64,000 nt of DNA from Asterias rubens (Eukaryota > Echinodermata > Asteroidea > Forcipulatida > Asteriidae). This document shows, one piece after another, positions 33,541-45,400 of this stretch. Each line of letters begins with the position of its first letter. The first letter of the stretch is position 1. Both the position numbers and the translations under genes were made by a program. The stretch covers positions 10,419,047 through 10,483,046 of the forward strand of contig NC_047066.1 in the NCBI RefSeq assembly GCF_902459465.1, read 5' to 3'. A model generated the notes under the pieces. The model was not told the DNA's origin. It did no database searches and saw only the letters and a list, made by a program, of their open reading frames with translations.

Positions 33541-33842
33541 ACCATCCCTATCAACAAAACTTTCCCTCTATTTCGAAAGCTGCAGCAAGCACAACAAAGG
33601 CAACTTTACAATTTTAGTATCTGATTTTAATTAGAACTCTGCAATGTTTAGAAAAATATTTGTTACAAATGTGTTTTGAAAGTAAAGTCTTTCTTTTTTT
33701 GCAGCTGATAACTCGAGGCTTGTACACAACTGTAAATTTCAGGCATAAAGAGCAACGTCGCTTCGGACAAATTTGATATCTCTCACTTTGGATGAGAGAC
33801 TTTTGGATGGTCCTTTTTAACAGCTCTTGCCAGTAGTGTGCG

Positions 33843-33993
33843 GCCCAGACCGACAAGTGCAATACTGAGCATGTGCGGGCACACTCAGAGCCGAAAAGGG
33901 GCCGATATGTCCAACGCCAGAAGAATATGCTGCAAGAGCATGTAATTGATTCTTCTTGCCAGAAAATGCACAGAATTGTACAAGAAATATAAA
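33843..33993 (+). other. Protein-like ORF fragment between SMYD4 and TLCD3
   Basis: After an acceptor-like tract (GGTCCTTTTTAACAG) and a TAG, a plus-strand frame of about 45 codons reads AHSEPKRGRYVQRQKNMLQE and ends QKMHRIVQEI-stop. The opposite strand is also open (142 codons) but looks less protein-like. No family was recognised; possibly transposon debris. Confidence 0.15.
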
Positions 33994-34548
33994 ATAAGCT
34001 TATTACACTCAAAGCATGTTTTGTTTTCCAACAAGAAGGCACCGCGTTGGTTTATATTCAGGATTCTCCTGTGCTCAATCAAGTGCATTTGATTTTTTAA
34101 AAAATCTGAAAATGAACAAAAATTATTAAATAAATAATAAATAAATGTCAACAAATAGATCATGATCATTAATAATCTCATTGACTTGATTCACATGATG
34201 TCACCACCACTATAACCCGAGTTGTGCCATTTTGGAGTTCAAAATCATCAAGTGTTATACATGATGAAGTGTTATACAGTTAACAGGTATGCGCATTTTA
34301 GGTGACTTGCGTAGTACACATAATGTTTGCATGCAGTTTTAGTGCAGTGACATGGTCGCGCAGTTTAAAAAAAGAAATTGTAAACAAAAGTTTTGGCAGC
34401 GTATGTTTACCTGCAATCACTTTAGAATGCGCATTATTTTGTCACTCATCTGCTTAAAAAAACAAAACAGAAAGTTATCTGGAATTTTACTTTGCTTACG
34501 CTATTCTGGAGAACAGTGAACAAATTATTGCTACTTCACTACTTTAGT

Positions 34549-34934
34549 TTAAAGGCAGTGGACACTATTGGTAATTGTCAAAGACCAGTCTTCTCACTTA
34601 ATGTATCTCAACATATGCATAAAATAACAAACCTGTGAAAATTTGAGCTGAATTGGTCGTCGAAGTTGCGAGATAACAATGAAAGAAAAAACACCCTTGT
34701 CACACGAAGTTGTGTGCGTTTAGATGGTTGATTTCGAGACCTCAAGTTCCAAATCTGAGGTCTCGAAATCAAATTCGTGGAAAATTCCTCCTTTCTCAAA
34801 AACTATGGCACTTCAGAGGGAGCCGTTTCTAACAATGTTTTATACCATCAACCTCTCCCCATTACTCGTAACCAAGTAAGGTTTTATGCTAAATATTATT
34901 TTGAGTAATTACCAATAGTGTCCACTGCCTCTAA
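34549..34934 (+). mobile_element. TTAA-flanked MITE, family 1
   Basis: Intact left TTAA plus AGGCAGTGGACACTATTGG; right end GTGTCCACTGCC plus a decayed CTAA. The central region closely matches the copy at 33158. Confidence 0.85.
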
Positions 34935-35727
34935 CAAAACTCATATACAAAAATTAGTATAAATTTAATGTGGTCCTCTATCAAAAAAACAATAAACAAA
35001 ACAGAAAATAAATAAAAATATCAGAAATTCTCAAGCTACCACCATTGAGGGATGTATAATAACCACCTGATTGTACAAATTAACCAAATATACTCAGCAT
35101 TTCTGTAATACTTTGAAAACTTCTCAATCAATTACTTTCGGTGGTGTTCATGAAGTACATGTACCTAGACATCATTGAGCTAGAAGTGGTTTTCATTTTA
35201 CAATAAGTAAATTAATATGTTGAGTACCTCTCTCATAAAAATCAATTTCAAACCACTTAATGTCAAAAAATTTTTACAAAGAAATCTCCAAGGTTGAATT
35301 TTGTGATGCACTCATTATCCGATAGATTGAGTCCTCAGGAAAGTGGGGGAAAAATTACAAAAACTACAGTAAAATTACACTTTATTTGATACTCTTACAT
35401 GTAGAGTGGATATTGAAACGTGACGCCATTGGACAGATGGGTCTGTTCATTACAAACAGGAATTTTAGTGACAGTCGAAAGATCAAATACATTGCCTTTT
35501 TGATTGAATATCATCAAAGTTCAGGACTTAAAGTTCTCTGTACAAATTGTTGACCATAAATTTGAAATCAAATGTTTTTGGACTTAGGGGGAAATAATTC
35601 TGTTGAAGGGTATCAAACACAGTGTCAAAATATACCGTGTAACGTAAAACAGACTTGTAATGGTTTTTCCATTTTACTGAGGACTCTAGTGACAGTGTGC
35701 ACCACAAAACTAAATTTTACCTAAGCC

Positions 35728-35911
35728 TGGTTCATACTTCCTTTGAATGTGAATGCGAAGCAAATGTTGACGTCACAAATTCGCAACAAATAATTCGCAG
35801 CAGTTCAACTCTGGGCAACACACTTGCGAATATTGCTGCGAAAGGATAGTTGTGACGTCAAATTTACGTCAAATTCGATTCGCATTCGCAGGAAGTATGA
35901 ACCAGGCTTTA
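35728..35911. mobile_element. Palindromic MITE with CCTGGTTCATACTTCC ends
   Basis: Arms AGCCTGGTTCATACTTCC / GGAAGTATGAACCAGGCTT, with TGACGTCA-type sites and ATTCGCA in both arms. A diverged end is visible near 22890. Confidence 0.8.
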
Positions 35912-35967
35912 GGAGCCCCTTTTTGAAACACATTTTGTTTTTGTCTGTGTGTCTCAGCTCCAAGTAT

Positions 35968-36160
35968 AGACGATGTGACCTCTGACGTCAATCAAAAACC
36001 ATCACGTGATTCGCGCGCATACCGCCGGGCAAAACCTTTGTGTTTTGGGAGCCAGATGCGTCTTTTTGCCCGGCGAAACATGACGTATACAGTGTTTTAT
36101 CAACAGAGGGTGGTTTGAATGTAAACATAGGTCACATCATCTATACAGCCTGTGTTCCAT
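35968..36160. mobile_element. GC-richer palindromic MITE with TATAGACGATGTGACC ends (copy 1)
   Basis: Ends ATAGACGATGTGACCTCTG / CATAGGTCACATCATCTAT. The interior has CGCGCGCATACCGCC and TTGTGTTTTGGGAGCC. An inverted copy is at 61615-61827. Likely a TA-target element. Confidence 0.75.
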
Positions 36161-36400
36161 GTAAATGTACCAAGTATCTAGCACATCAAGCTAAATCAGT
36201 CATTATGAACCGTCTCTGCCATCACACAGTCACAGGTACCCATTTACTGCTGGATATCCACCAGATGGAGTTTGCACAGTAGCTTACAGATACTCCTGAG
36301 TGGAGGTGAAGAGAAGCAATTATAATTGAATGTTGAAGAAGACAAGTGTCATAACCGGGACTCCAACCCACATCTTGATGACTTACATTGTAACAACCAG
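36100..36400 (-). mobile_element. Diverged SINE-like repeat (copy 1)
   Basis: Shares TCTCTGCC...CACAGGTAC, GGAGGTGAAGAGAAG and CCGGGACTCCAACCCACA with 38025-38277. The latter phrase looks like a reversed B box. It sits just past the TLCD3 stop, probably beyond its 3' UTR. Confidence 0.4.
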
Positions 36401-36967
36401 AACTTCATCAAATATTCCTTGAAGATTTACTCAAGATCTGCGTAAAGCTTCTACATTCTGGAAGATGCACATACACACACATAATTGTTGACCTGGTAGG
36501 TCAGGAGTTCTCTTTCTTCTTCCATTGTCTAGCAACACCCCTACTGGTTTTGTACACAAACGCATGGCGAGGTTGTCATATCACACCATCCAGATCCTTT
36601 ATGTTTAGGGTCTGGGTACTTTTTGTAGGACACAAAACACAATGCCCACAGATTTAGATCAAACTCACAGTTTGAAGATAATAATGGTAGAAAGCTTCCC
36701 TTAAAATGATACTTGCCAAGATGCTGTAGTTTTTGAGAAATTAGTAAAACAAGTCATGAAAGTTATTTTAGCATGTAAAACGTATTTTCATGACAGTGTT
36801 AACAAGCAGACACGCTCAACACACAAAAACACAGTTACAATTATTCTTAAAGCAGTCCTCTGCAACAACCAAAAAAAGTGTTCTGCAGGCGTTCTTTGCG
36901 TTACTTGAATATTTCAACATCTTCCCACTCCAAAGTCTCTTCATCAGAGACACAACCGCTTCAACTA

Positions 36968-39900
36968 TCAATTCGATTTATGGCTGCTTCCATTGTTCAT
37001 CGAGTCGACTGACGGCGATTTACCGGCGGCCCTCTTTGTGAGCATTCTGCTTCCAGCCTGAAGAATCAAATAAAACCACCAACACTGGAAGAGGAATATG
37101 AGTCCCGATATGATGTTACATTTTGGCGCTAAGGTCGGGGGAACCTGCCACACAGAGAGGCCCACGCTTCGGCCGTAGATCCAATACATAAAGGGGAAAT
37201 TCAGGATGCGGAACACAAAGAAAGTGAATAAGAGCATGAAGCTGACAAAGAGGTATAGACTTGGGTGCTTCTTGTCCCACTTGATCTGTTTTCGGAGACA
37301 AAAAAAAAGGAATATTTCAATACATTTCTGAAGTGAAACTCTACATTATTAATAAAACAGATGTGAGCATTTCACAAAACCTATAGGTATCTACGCAATA
37401 GATGTGATACGTAGCAATTGTGGTTTAAAACAAGAGAGAATTTTTTATCTAAAATGTTGATCATTAATAAAAAATACTACTATGGAAATGTCGTGGCCGA
37501 GCGGTTAAGAGCACCGAATTCAAACTCTGGTGTTTATGATCAGCAGAGTGTGGGTTGGAATCCCCAGCCGTGACACTGTGTCCTTGAGCAAGACACTTAA
37601 CCATTGCTTCGTCCTTCGGATGGGACGTAAAGCCGTTGGCCCCATGTGTTGTGTAACACATGTAAAAGAACCCAGTGCACTTATCGAAAAGAGAAGGGGT
37701 TCGCCCTGGTGTTCCTGGTTGTGGCTGCTTAATGCGCCGTAGCACCCTGTAAACCCTTATAAGGTGCTAAATAATTGGGTCTCAGAATTCATCACTGCAA
37801 CAACCTATCTTTATGAAAGTTTGTATATACTCAGCGCCTTGAGTACCTTGTTTGGTAGATACGTGCGCTATATAAGACTTTGATATTATTATATATTAAT
37901 ACTACTAGTGGATTCTTTTAAATAGAACTCAAATCAGTAACACAGTGACACTCATGGGGTTCCAACATTATTACCCCATGGTCATTGGGCCATTTATTTC
38001 ATTCCTTAAACCATCTCAGCTCCCTTGGGAGTACACGGCCTGTGCTGCCAAATATGAAGCACACCAAAGCTAAATCAATCACAAGAACCATCTCTGCCCT
38101 CACAGGTACACATTTAACCCTGGGTGGAGAAAAGTAATTATGGTTATTAAGTGTCTTGCCCAAAGACACAAAGACACAAATGAAGAAAAATACCATGATG
38201 AACCCACACCCTGATGATTCGGCTATCAGAACTTGAGTCCCATGCTTTAAACTGCTAGGCCACACAACGTTTATTGCTGATCCAGAAATACATGATCACA
38301 ATATAGGATTTGAGGCATTGCATGGTGAGGTATCAATATTTATTTGGTTTGCGGTAACACCATGTGTGTATCTACTTGCCAGGTAGAGTTTGTTCTTAGA
38401 GAACTGTCTTACTTTATTCTACTACCGTGGAGTAGATTTATCGGATGTTCGGGAGACTTCTCAGTTCTGAAAAGAACTGTCCTGCTTTTTAACTATTACC
38501 CAGGCGGAAGGTATAGAAAATAGGCTGGGACTACTACTTTAGCTAAATAGGGTCGTAATTAACTGCACTACCGCAGAGTCAGTTCTTGAATTGGTCTCAA
38601 CGTTTCGACTAGCTTACTCAATACCTTCCGCCCGGGTAGTAGTTAAAAAGCAGGACAGTTCTTTTCAGAACTGAGAAGTCTCCCGAAGTCTCCCGAACAT
38701 CCGATAAATCTACTCTGCGGTAGTAGAATAAAGAAAGACAGTTCTCTAAGAAGTAGATACACACATGGTGTTACCGCAAACCAAATATATATGATACCTC
38801 ACAATGCAATGCCTCAAATCATATAGCTTACTCTAGGCATTGTCAGTTAACAACTTATGGCAAATCCATACCTTTCTCATCACTGCCCGGAAGCTAACAA
38901 AAGGAGTGCTGAGTTCAGTTGCAAACATACAACCAATGAAGAAGGCGCCTTTATCATTACGGAAAAACTGTAACAAAACATATAACACCATTTTCTTTCA
39001 GATGTAAGGGTTTTAGATGTATAACTGGTTAAATATTTAAAGGAACACATTGCCTTGATTCGGTCGAGTTGGTCTTTGAAAAGCATTTGTAACCGTTTGT
39101 TATAAAATGCATATGGTTGGAAAGATGTTGTAAAAGTAGAATACAATGATCAACACAAACATGCCTTGAAATTGCACGGTTTTCCTTTTACCTCGTTGAC
39201 TAACACGGTCGGCCATTAATGGGAGTCAAAGTTTTGACTCCCAACTAACACGGTCGGCCATTTTTTGGGAGTCAAAACTTTGACTCCAATAAATGGCCGG
39301 ATGTGTTAGTTCGCACAGTAAAAGGAAAACTACGCAATTTCAAGGCAAATTTGTGTGGATCATTGTATTCTACTTTTAAAACATCGTTCCAACCATATGC
39401 ATTTTATAAATATCGGTTACAAACGCTTTTTATAGACCAACTCGTCCGATCCAAGGCAACGTGTTCCTTGAACTGTAATCCAAAAGAACCAAGTGAAACT
39501 CACAACCAATTTGGCTTTGAGGGTTTTGATACCTTTTGTAGATCCAATTTTTGACCATGGCATGAAACCCAACTCACTGTGAGCAAAGATGTATGGGTAT
39601 ATTTTATTTTATCTGTAGAAGTCTCAGTTTCATTAGTCACAAAGCTTTTGAAAACAAAAGTGGAAATCACCTAGCATCCGTTGTCTGAATCCGTTGTATG
39701 GCTAAAATAATTGTTGTGAAATTAATTTACTAATTTCTCAAAAACTACAGTATCTCAGCAAGTAATATTTTAAGGGAAGCTTTCTATCATTCATTTTCCA
39801 TTCTCTAAACCATTTTAGTTTATTGTAAATGTTTGGACAGAAAGTACCTAAACCTTTCAAAGGTGAAATGAAGCCGACAGTAAAAAAAAACAAATAAATA

Positions 39901-42406
39901 AGATAAATGAACTCTTCTTTTTCATGAAAATGTTATCCAACCCAGGTGCTATCCAGGGAGAATTAATGACATCCCTATAGTTGGTGAAACTTTCTCATCT
40001 TAATCCCCTACAAAATCTAATGCTTTCTCCATTCTCTAAACCAGGTAAGTTTTTTTGTAAATGTTTGAACATTTGTATTTTGTGTCGTACAAAAAGTACC
40101 TAAACCTTTCAAAGGTTAAATGAAGCTGACAGTAAAAAAAACAAATAAATAAGATAAATGAACTCTTCTTTTTCATGAAACTTTCTCATCTTAAGCCCCT
40201 ACAAAATCTAATGCTTTCTCACTACGTTCTGAAAACTGTAGTCTTGTTGCAAGACGACACAAGACGATAGTAATGTGTGTGGTGAGGAGGGAGCAAGCAG
40301 AGGATCGTGATAGTTGAGTGACAGTGTGAATAAAAACGTCTTACAAAACACCAAGACTACATTTTTCAGATCGTAGTGAGAATGAGTTTGATGTGATGGG
40401 GGTAAAAAAAAAAAGATTCTATGAAAATGCACCCAAGCCTCTATTGGATGGTCCATGGTTCATTTCCCATACAGTGCACACTCACCAGCAGAATGGGCAA
40501 GCATATAAAAGCCAGCCCTAGATGATGGAGAACCATGAGCCAGTTCGCCTTGAGAAACTCCAGAGCGACTTTACTGTAAGGAGACGTTAATAGCTTCTGA
40601 TCCTCTTGTCTGAATGCTTCACACATCGCAATGATGTCGTACAGCATGTATGGCAGACCAAAATGGGTGTAAGCATCGATTATCCAATGTCTGTAATTAA
40701 TAGCAAAAATAATAACAATAATATCAAGTGTCATTCCATCTTGATCATGGCGCTAACAAAAATAGAAGCTATTAACTGAAATACTGGAAACAGGTGATTG
40801 TTAAAGCAACCGCACAACATCGGTAAACAGTATTGTCTAAAGGCCCACAGTTCGTGTATCACAACTTATATATAAAATAACAAACCTCTAAAAATTTAGG
40901 CTCAATTGGTCATCGGAGTCGGGAGAAAATAACGGGAAAACCCAATCTTGTTTCAGTACGTTTCGCTGTGTCATATGACATGTGTTTAAAATAAATCCTT
41001 TATTCTCGATATCGAGAATTGATAATTGTTTTAATGTCTTCTCAAAAAGTAAAGCATTTCATGGAATAATATTTCAAGGGAAGTCTTTCACCATTACCTT
41101 CTGTAAACCCTGTAAGTTATTTGTAAATCTGTGAACTTTTAATTTTTGTTCTGTTTAGAAAGTGTCCAATGGCTTTAAAATAGAATGTCAAATTTGCAAT
41201 AGGACAATGATTTTTTAGTTGGATTACTGGGTACAGAATTGCAATTATGTCTTGAGTATCATTTGCTAAATTCTTGAAGCAATTTTTTTATTTCAGAAAA
41301 TCCCTCAATTTAAATTTCAAAACTGGAAAAAGGGTTTTTGCTTCATCAATCATATTTATGTATCAGGGTAAATAAGTAGTACATGCATCCACAAAAAAAT
41401 ATGCAGCAATTCTATTCAACATCTTTGCCTGTCCCGAGGCAAGTATATTTATTTGATATTTTCTAGCTGCCTTAAATGGCTAAGAGTGGGATAATAATCT
41501 GGTTACGGGGCCTGACTGGAATAACAACTTGTGCCTTCAGGGTGTCGCAGACAGAAAGTAACGACTCTAAGGCTGGCTCAGGCTCTCTGTGCACTCAATA
41601 GTTAGTGGGGCGAAGCCAGCATACATGTATCCGGTAGGTTTTTTTCTTCTTTTTTTTTATCAAAAGTATGCATGCTCACAAAGACTCGGACAGTGAACAG
41701 TCAAAGAGCAACTGATAATATTTCACGAGTTCACAGTTGCAATGAGTTCATAGTTGCAATGAGGTTTTCACAGTTTGCTAAAAACTGAGTGTATATCATG
41801 GGAGGGCACCGTTATACAAAGGCTCAAGTGCTCAAATACTACATGTACGTATAAATAGCATTAACAACCATTTGAAACAGCCCAAGCCATTTTGGGCCAT
41901 TGAGGAAATGGTACAATGTACTGAAAAAGCCAGTAGTCAGGTAGCCAGTAGTCAGGACTGGAAAAGCCAGTAGTCAGTTAGCCAGTAGTCAGGACTGGAA
42001 AAGCCAGTAGTCAGGTAGCCAGTAGTCAGGACTGGAAAAGCCAGTAGTCAGGTAGCCAGTAGTCAGGACTGGAAAAGCCAGTAGTCAGGTAGCCAGTAGT
42101 CAGGACTGGAAAAGCCAGTAGTCAGGTAGCCAGTAGTCAGGACTGGAAAAGCCAGTAGTCAGTTAGCCAGTAGTCAGGACTGGAAAAGCCAGTAGTCAGG
42201 TAGCCAGTAGTCAGGACTGGAAAAGCCAGTAGTCAGGTAGCCAGTAGTCAGGACTGGAAAAGCCAGTAGTCAGGTAGCCAGTAGTCAGAACTGGAAAAGC
42301 CAGTAGTCAGATAGCCAGTAGTCAGGACTGGAAAAGCCAGTAGTCAGGTAGCCAGTAGTCAGAACTGGAAACTGTGGTCAGGACTGAAACTGTGGAAATA
42401 AACTTC

Positions 42407-42443
<37 letters not shown>

Positions 42444-45400
42444 CCAATAGTCACGCAGCCAGTAGTCCGTACTGGAAAAATAGTCAGGTAGCCAGTAGTC
42501 AGGACTGGAAAAGTTAGTAGTCAGGTAGCCAGTAGTCAGGACTGGAAAAGCCAGTAGTCAGGTAGCCATAGTAGTCATAACTGGAAAAGCCAGTAGTAAG
42601 GTAGCCAGTACTCAGGACTGGAAAAGCCATTAGTCAGGTAGCCAGTAGTCAGAACTGGAAAAGCCAGTAGTCAGGTAGCCAGTACTCAGGACTGGAAAAG
42701 CCAGTAGTCAGGTAGCCGATAGTCAGGACTGTAAAAACCAATAGTCAGGTAGCCAGTAGTCAGGACTGGAAAAGCCAGTAGTCAGGTAGCCAGTAGTATA
42801 GTCAGGACTGGAATAGTCAGTAGTCGGGTAGCCAGTAGTCAGGACTGGAATAGTCAGTAGTTGGGTAGCCAGTAGTCAGGACTGGAATAGTCAATAGTCA
42901 GGTAGCCAGCTGGCTACCCGACTACTGACTATTCCAGTCCCAGCTGGCTACCCGACTACTGACTATTCCAGTCCTGACTACTGGCTACCAGACTACTGAC
43001 TAGTCAGGACTGTAAAAACCAATAGTCAGGTAGCCAGTATTCAGGACTGGAATAGTCAGTAGTCAGGTAGCCAGTAGTCAGGACTGGAATAGTCAGAAGT
43101 CGGGTAGCCAGAGTCAGGACTGGAATAGTCAGTAGTCAGGTAGCCAGTATTCAGGACTGGAGTAGTCAGTAGTCAGGTAGCCAGTAGTCAGGACTGGAAA
43201 AACCAGTAGTCAGGTAGCCAGTAGTCAGGACTGGAAAAGCCAGTAGTCAGGTAGCCAGTAGTCAGGACTCGAATAGTCAGAAGTCGGGTAGCCAGAGTCA
43301 GGACTGGAATAGTCAGTAGTCAGGTAGCCAGTAGTCAGGACTGGAAAAACCAATAGTCGGGTAGCCAGTAGTCAGGACTGGAATAGTCAGTAGTCAGGTA
43401 GCCAGTAGTCAGGACTGGAAAAACCAATAGTCAGGTAGCCAGTATTCAGGACTGGAATAGTCAGTAGTCAGGTAGCCAGTAGTCAGGACTGGATTAGTCA
43501 GAAGTCGGGTAGCCAGAGTCAGGACTGGAATAGTCAGTAGTCAGGTAGCCAGTAGTCAGGACTGGAAAAACCAGTAGTCAGGTAGCCAGTAGTCAGGACT
43601 GGAAAAGCCAGTAGTCAGGTAGCCAGTAGTCAGGACTGGAATAGTCAGAAGTCGGGTAGCCAGAGTCAGGACTGGAATAGTCAGTAGTCAGGTAGCCAGA
43701 AGTCAGGACTGGAAAAACCAGTAGTCGGGTAGCCAGTAGTCAGGACTGGAAAAGTCAGTAGTCGGGTAGACGACTGGAAAAACCAATAGTAAGGTAGCCA
43801 GTAGTCAGGACTGGAATAGTCAGTAGTCGGATAGCCGGTAGTCAGGACTGGAAAAACCAATAGTCAGGTAGCCAGTAGCCAGGACTGGAATAGTCAGTAG
43901 TCGGGTAGCCAGTGGTCCTGACTGGAAAAACCAAAAGTCAGGTAGCCAGTAGTCAGGACTGGAAAAACCAATAGTCAGGTAGCCAGTAGTGAGGACTGGA
44001 AAAGCCAGTCGTCAGGTAGTAGTCAGGACTGGAATAGCCAGTAGTCAGGACTGGAATAGTCAGTAGTCAGGTAGCCAGTAGTCAGGACTGGAACAGCCAT
44101 TACTTAGTTTTTGCTTCTATTGTTTGAAATTTTTCTAACCAGGCAATATTCTTTTACATACTACAAATTGGCGGCTGTGGCTGTTGCTAAGGGTACTGCT
44201 ATGGGAATCCCATGCTACATGTACAATGCTTGCGTATGTGACGATCAAGCTGTAACACCAGCCGCTAATTCAGACACTGCCATAATGTGCAAAATGAACG
44301 GCACAACGTGACTGGCCCATCGAGGACTGCACAAATATATTGAACAATATTTCTATATTAATGTTTGCAAAACAAAATCAATGGCCTGGTGTTTCGACCC
44401 TAGCAGAGTCTTTCTCAAGGCTAAAATGAATAACAATTGTACACAATCGATGTGCATGTACTGGGGCCGATTTCACAAAGAGTTAGGACTATAGTCCTAG
44501 GAGATATGAAAAACGTATGGCTAGTCCTAAGTTAGGACGAGTAACTCGTCCTAACTCGAGATAAGACTAGCCTTTACTCTTTGCGAAATCCACCCCTGTA
44601 CATTTTAACAGTTCATGCTTTAGGCCTTGGTGTTTGCAACCCACTTTGTGCATAATTTTGGTGCAAAACATGTAGACTAGAATGGTACGTTCTACACATA
44701 CTGCATTAAAACTAATGACATTATGCACTATTAGAGCTTTGTAAAGAGGTGAAGATTACAGATTGTGGGTGATCAGGTACAAGTGCAAAGTACATTTTTA
44801 TGTAGACACTGTTACACCAATACATCATGGACAATTGACAATGCTTCTTGCAATGTTTCCCAACTACCCATTGCATCCGTGTACATGTTCGTATACCGTA
44901 TACACGTAGCCATGAAACGTGTTGAAACAGAACAAGACAAACTACACCAGACACCTGCCAAGTGTCATACGTTATCCAATTAATTAAGGATCCACGGTAC
45001 ATGGAAACGATGAGTCCACATTGAACAGTGTAGTTTCCTGCATGGATGCTCATCTTAAACCGATCAATGTAATTGCAATGCTTGGTTAATAAATTGCCAA
45101 TTGGCTGAATTGATGTAATAATATAATTATAATAATATCGAAGTCTTATATAGCGCATGTATCTACCAAACAAGGTACTCAGGGCGCTGGAGTCATACAA
45201 ACTTTCAGAAAGATAGGTAATATTGCAGTGATGAATTCTGAGACCCAATTATTTAGCACCTTATAAGGGTGTACAAGGTGCTACGGCGCACACAGCAGCC
45301 ACAGCCAGGAACACCGCGGCGAACCCCTTCTCTTTTTGATAAGTGCACTGTGTTCTTTTACATGCGTTACACAACACATGGGACCAACTGCTTTACGTCC

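Larger units (their letters stand above)
29900..36967. other. SMYD4 - TLCD3 intergenic interval
   Basis: About 7 kb with no supported gene. It holds four TTAA MITEs (30779, 31457, 33158, 34549), SINE-like copies at 31855-32280, nested palindromes at 32437, two palindromic MITEs at 35728 and 35968, and the presumed TLCD3 3' UTR (36790-36967). Confidence 0.7.

Noticed and set aside
33614..34042. 142-codon minus-strand ORF
   Set aside because: Cys/Trp-rich with no family likeness and overlapped by other open frames on both strands. Chance in AT-rich DNA or transposon debris is more likely.
41930..44100. CRISPR-like array
   Set aside because: The units are contiguous with no unique spacers, and the context is a eukaryotic intron. 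It is a minisatellite.
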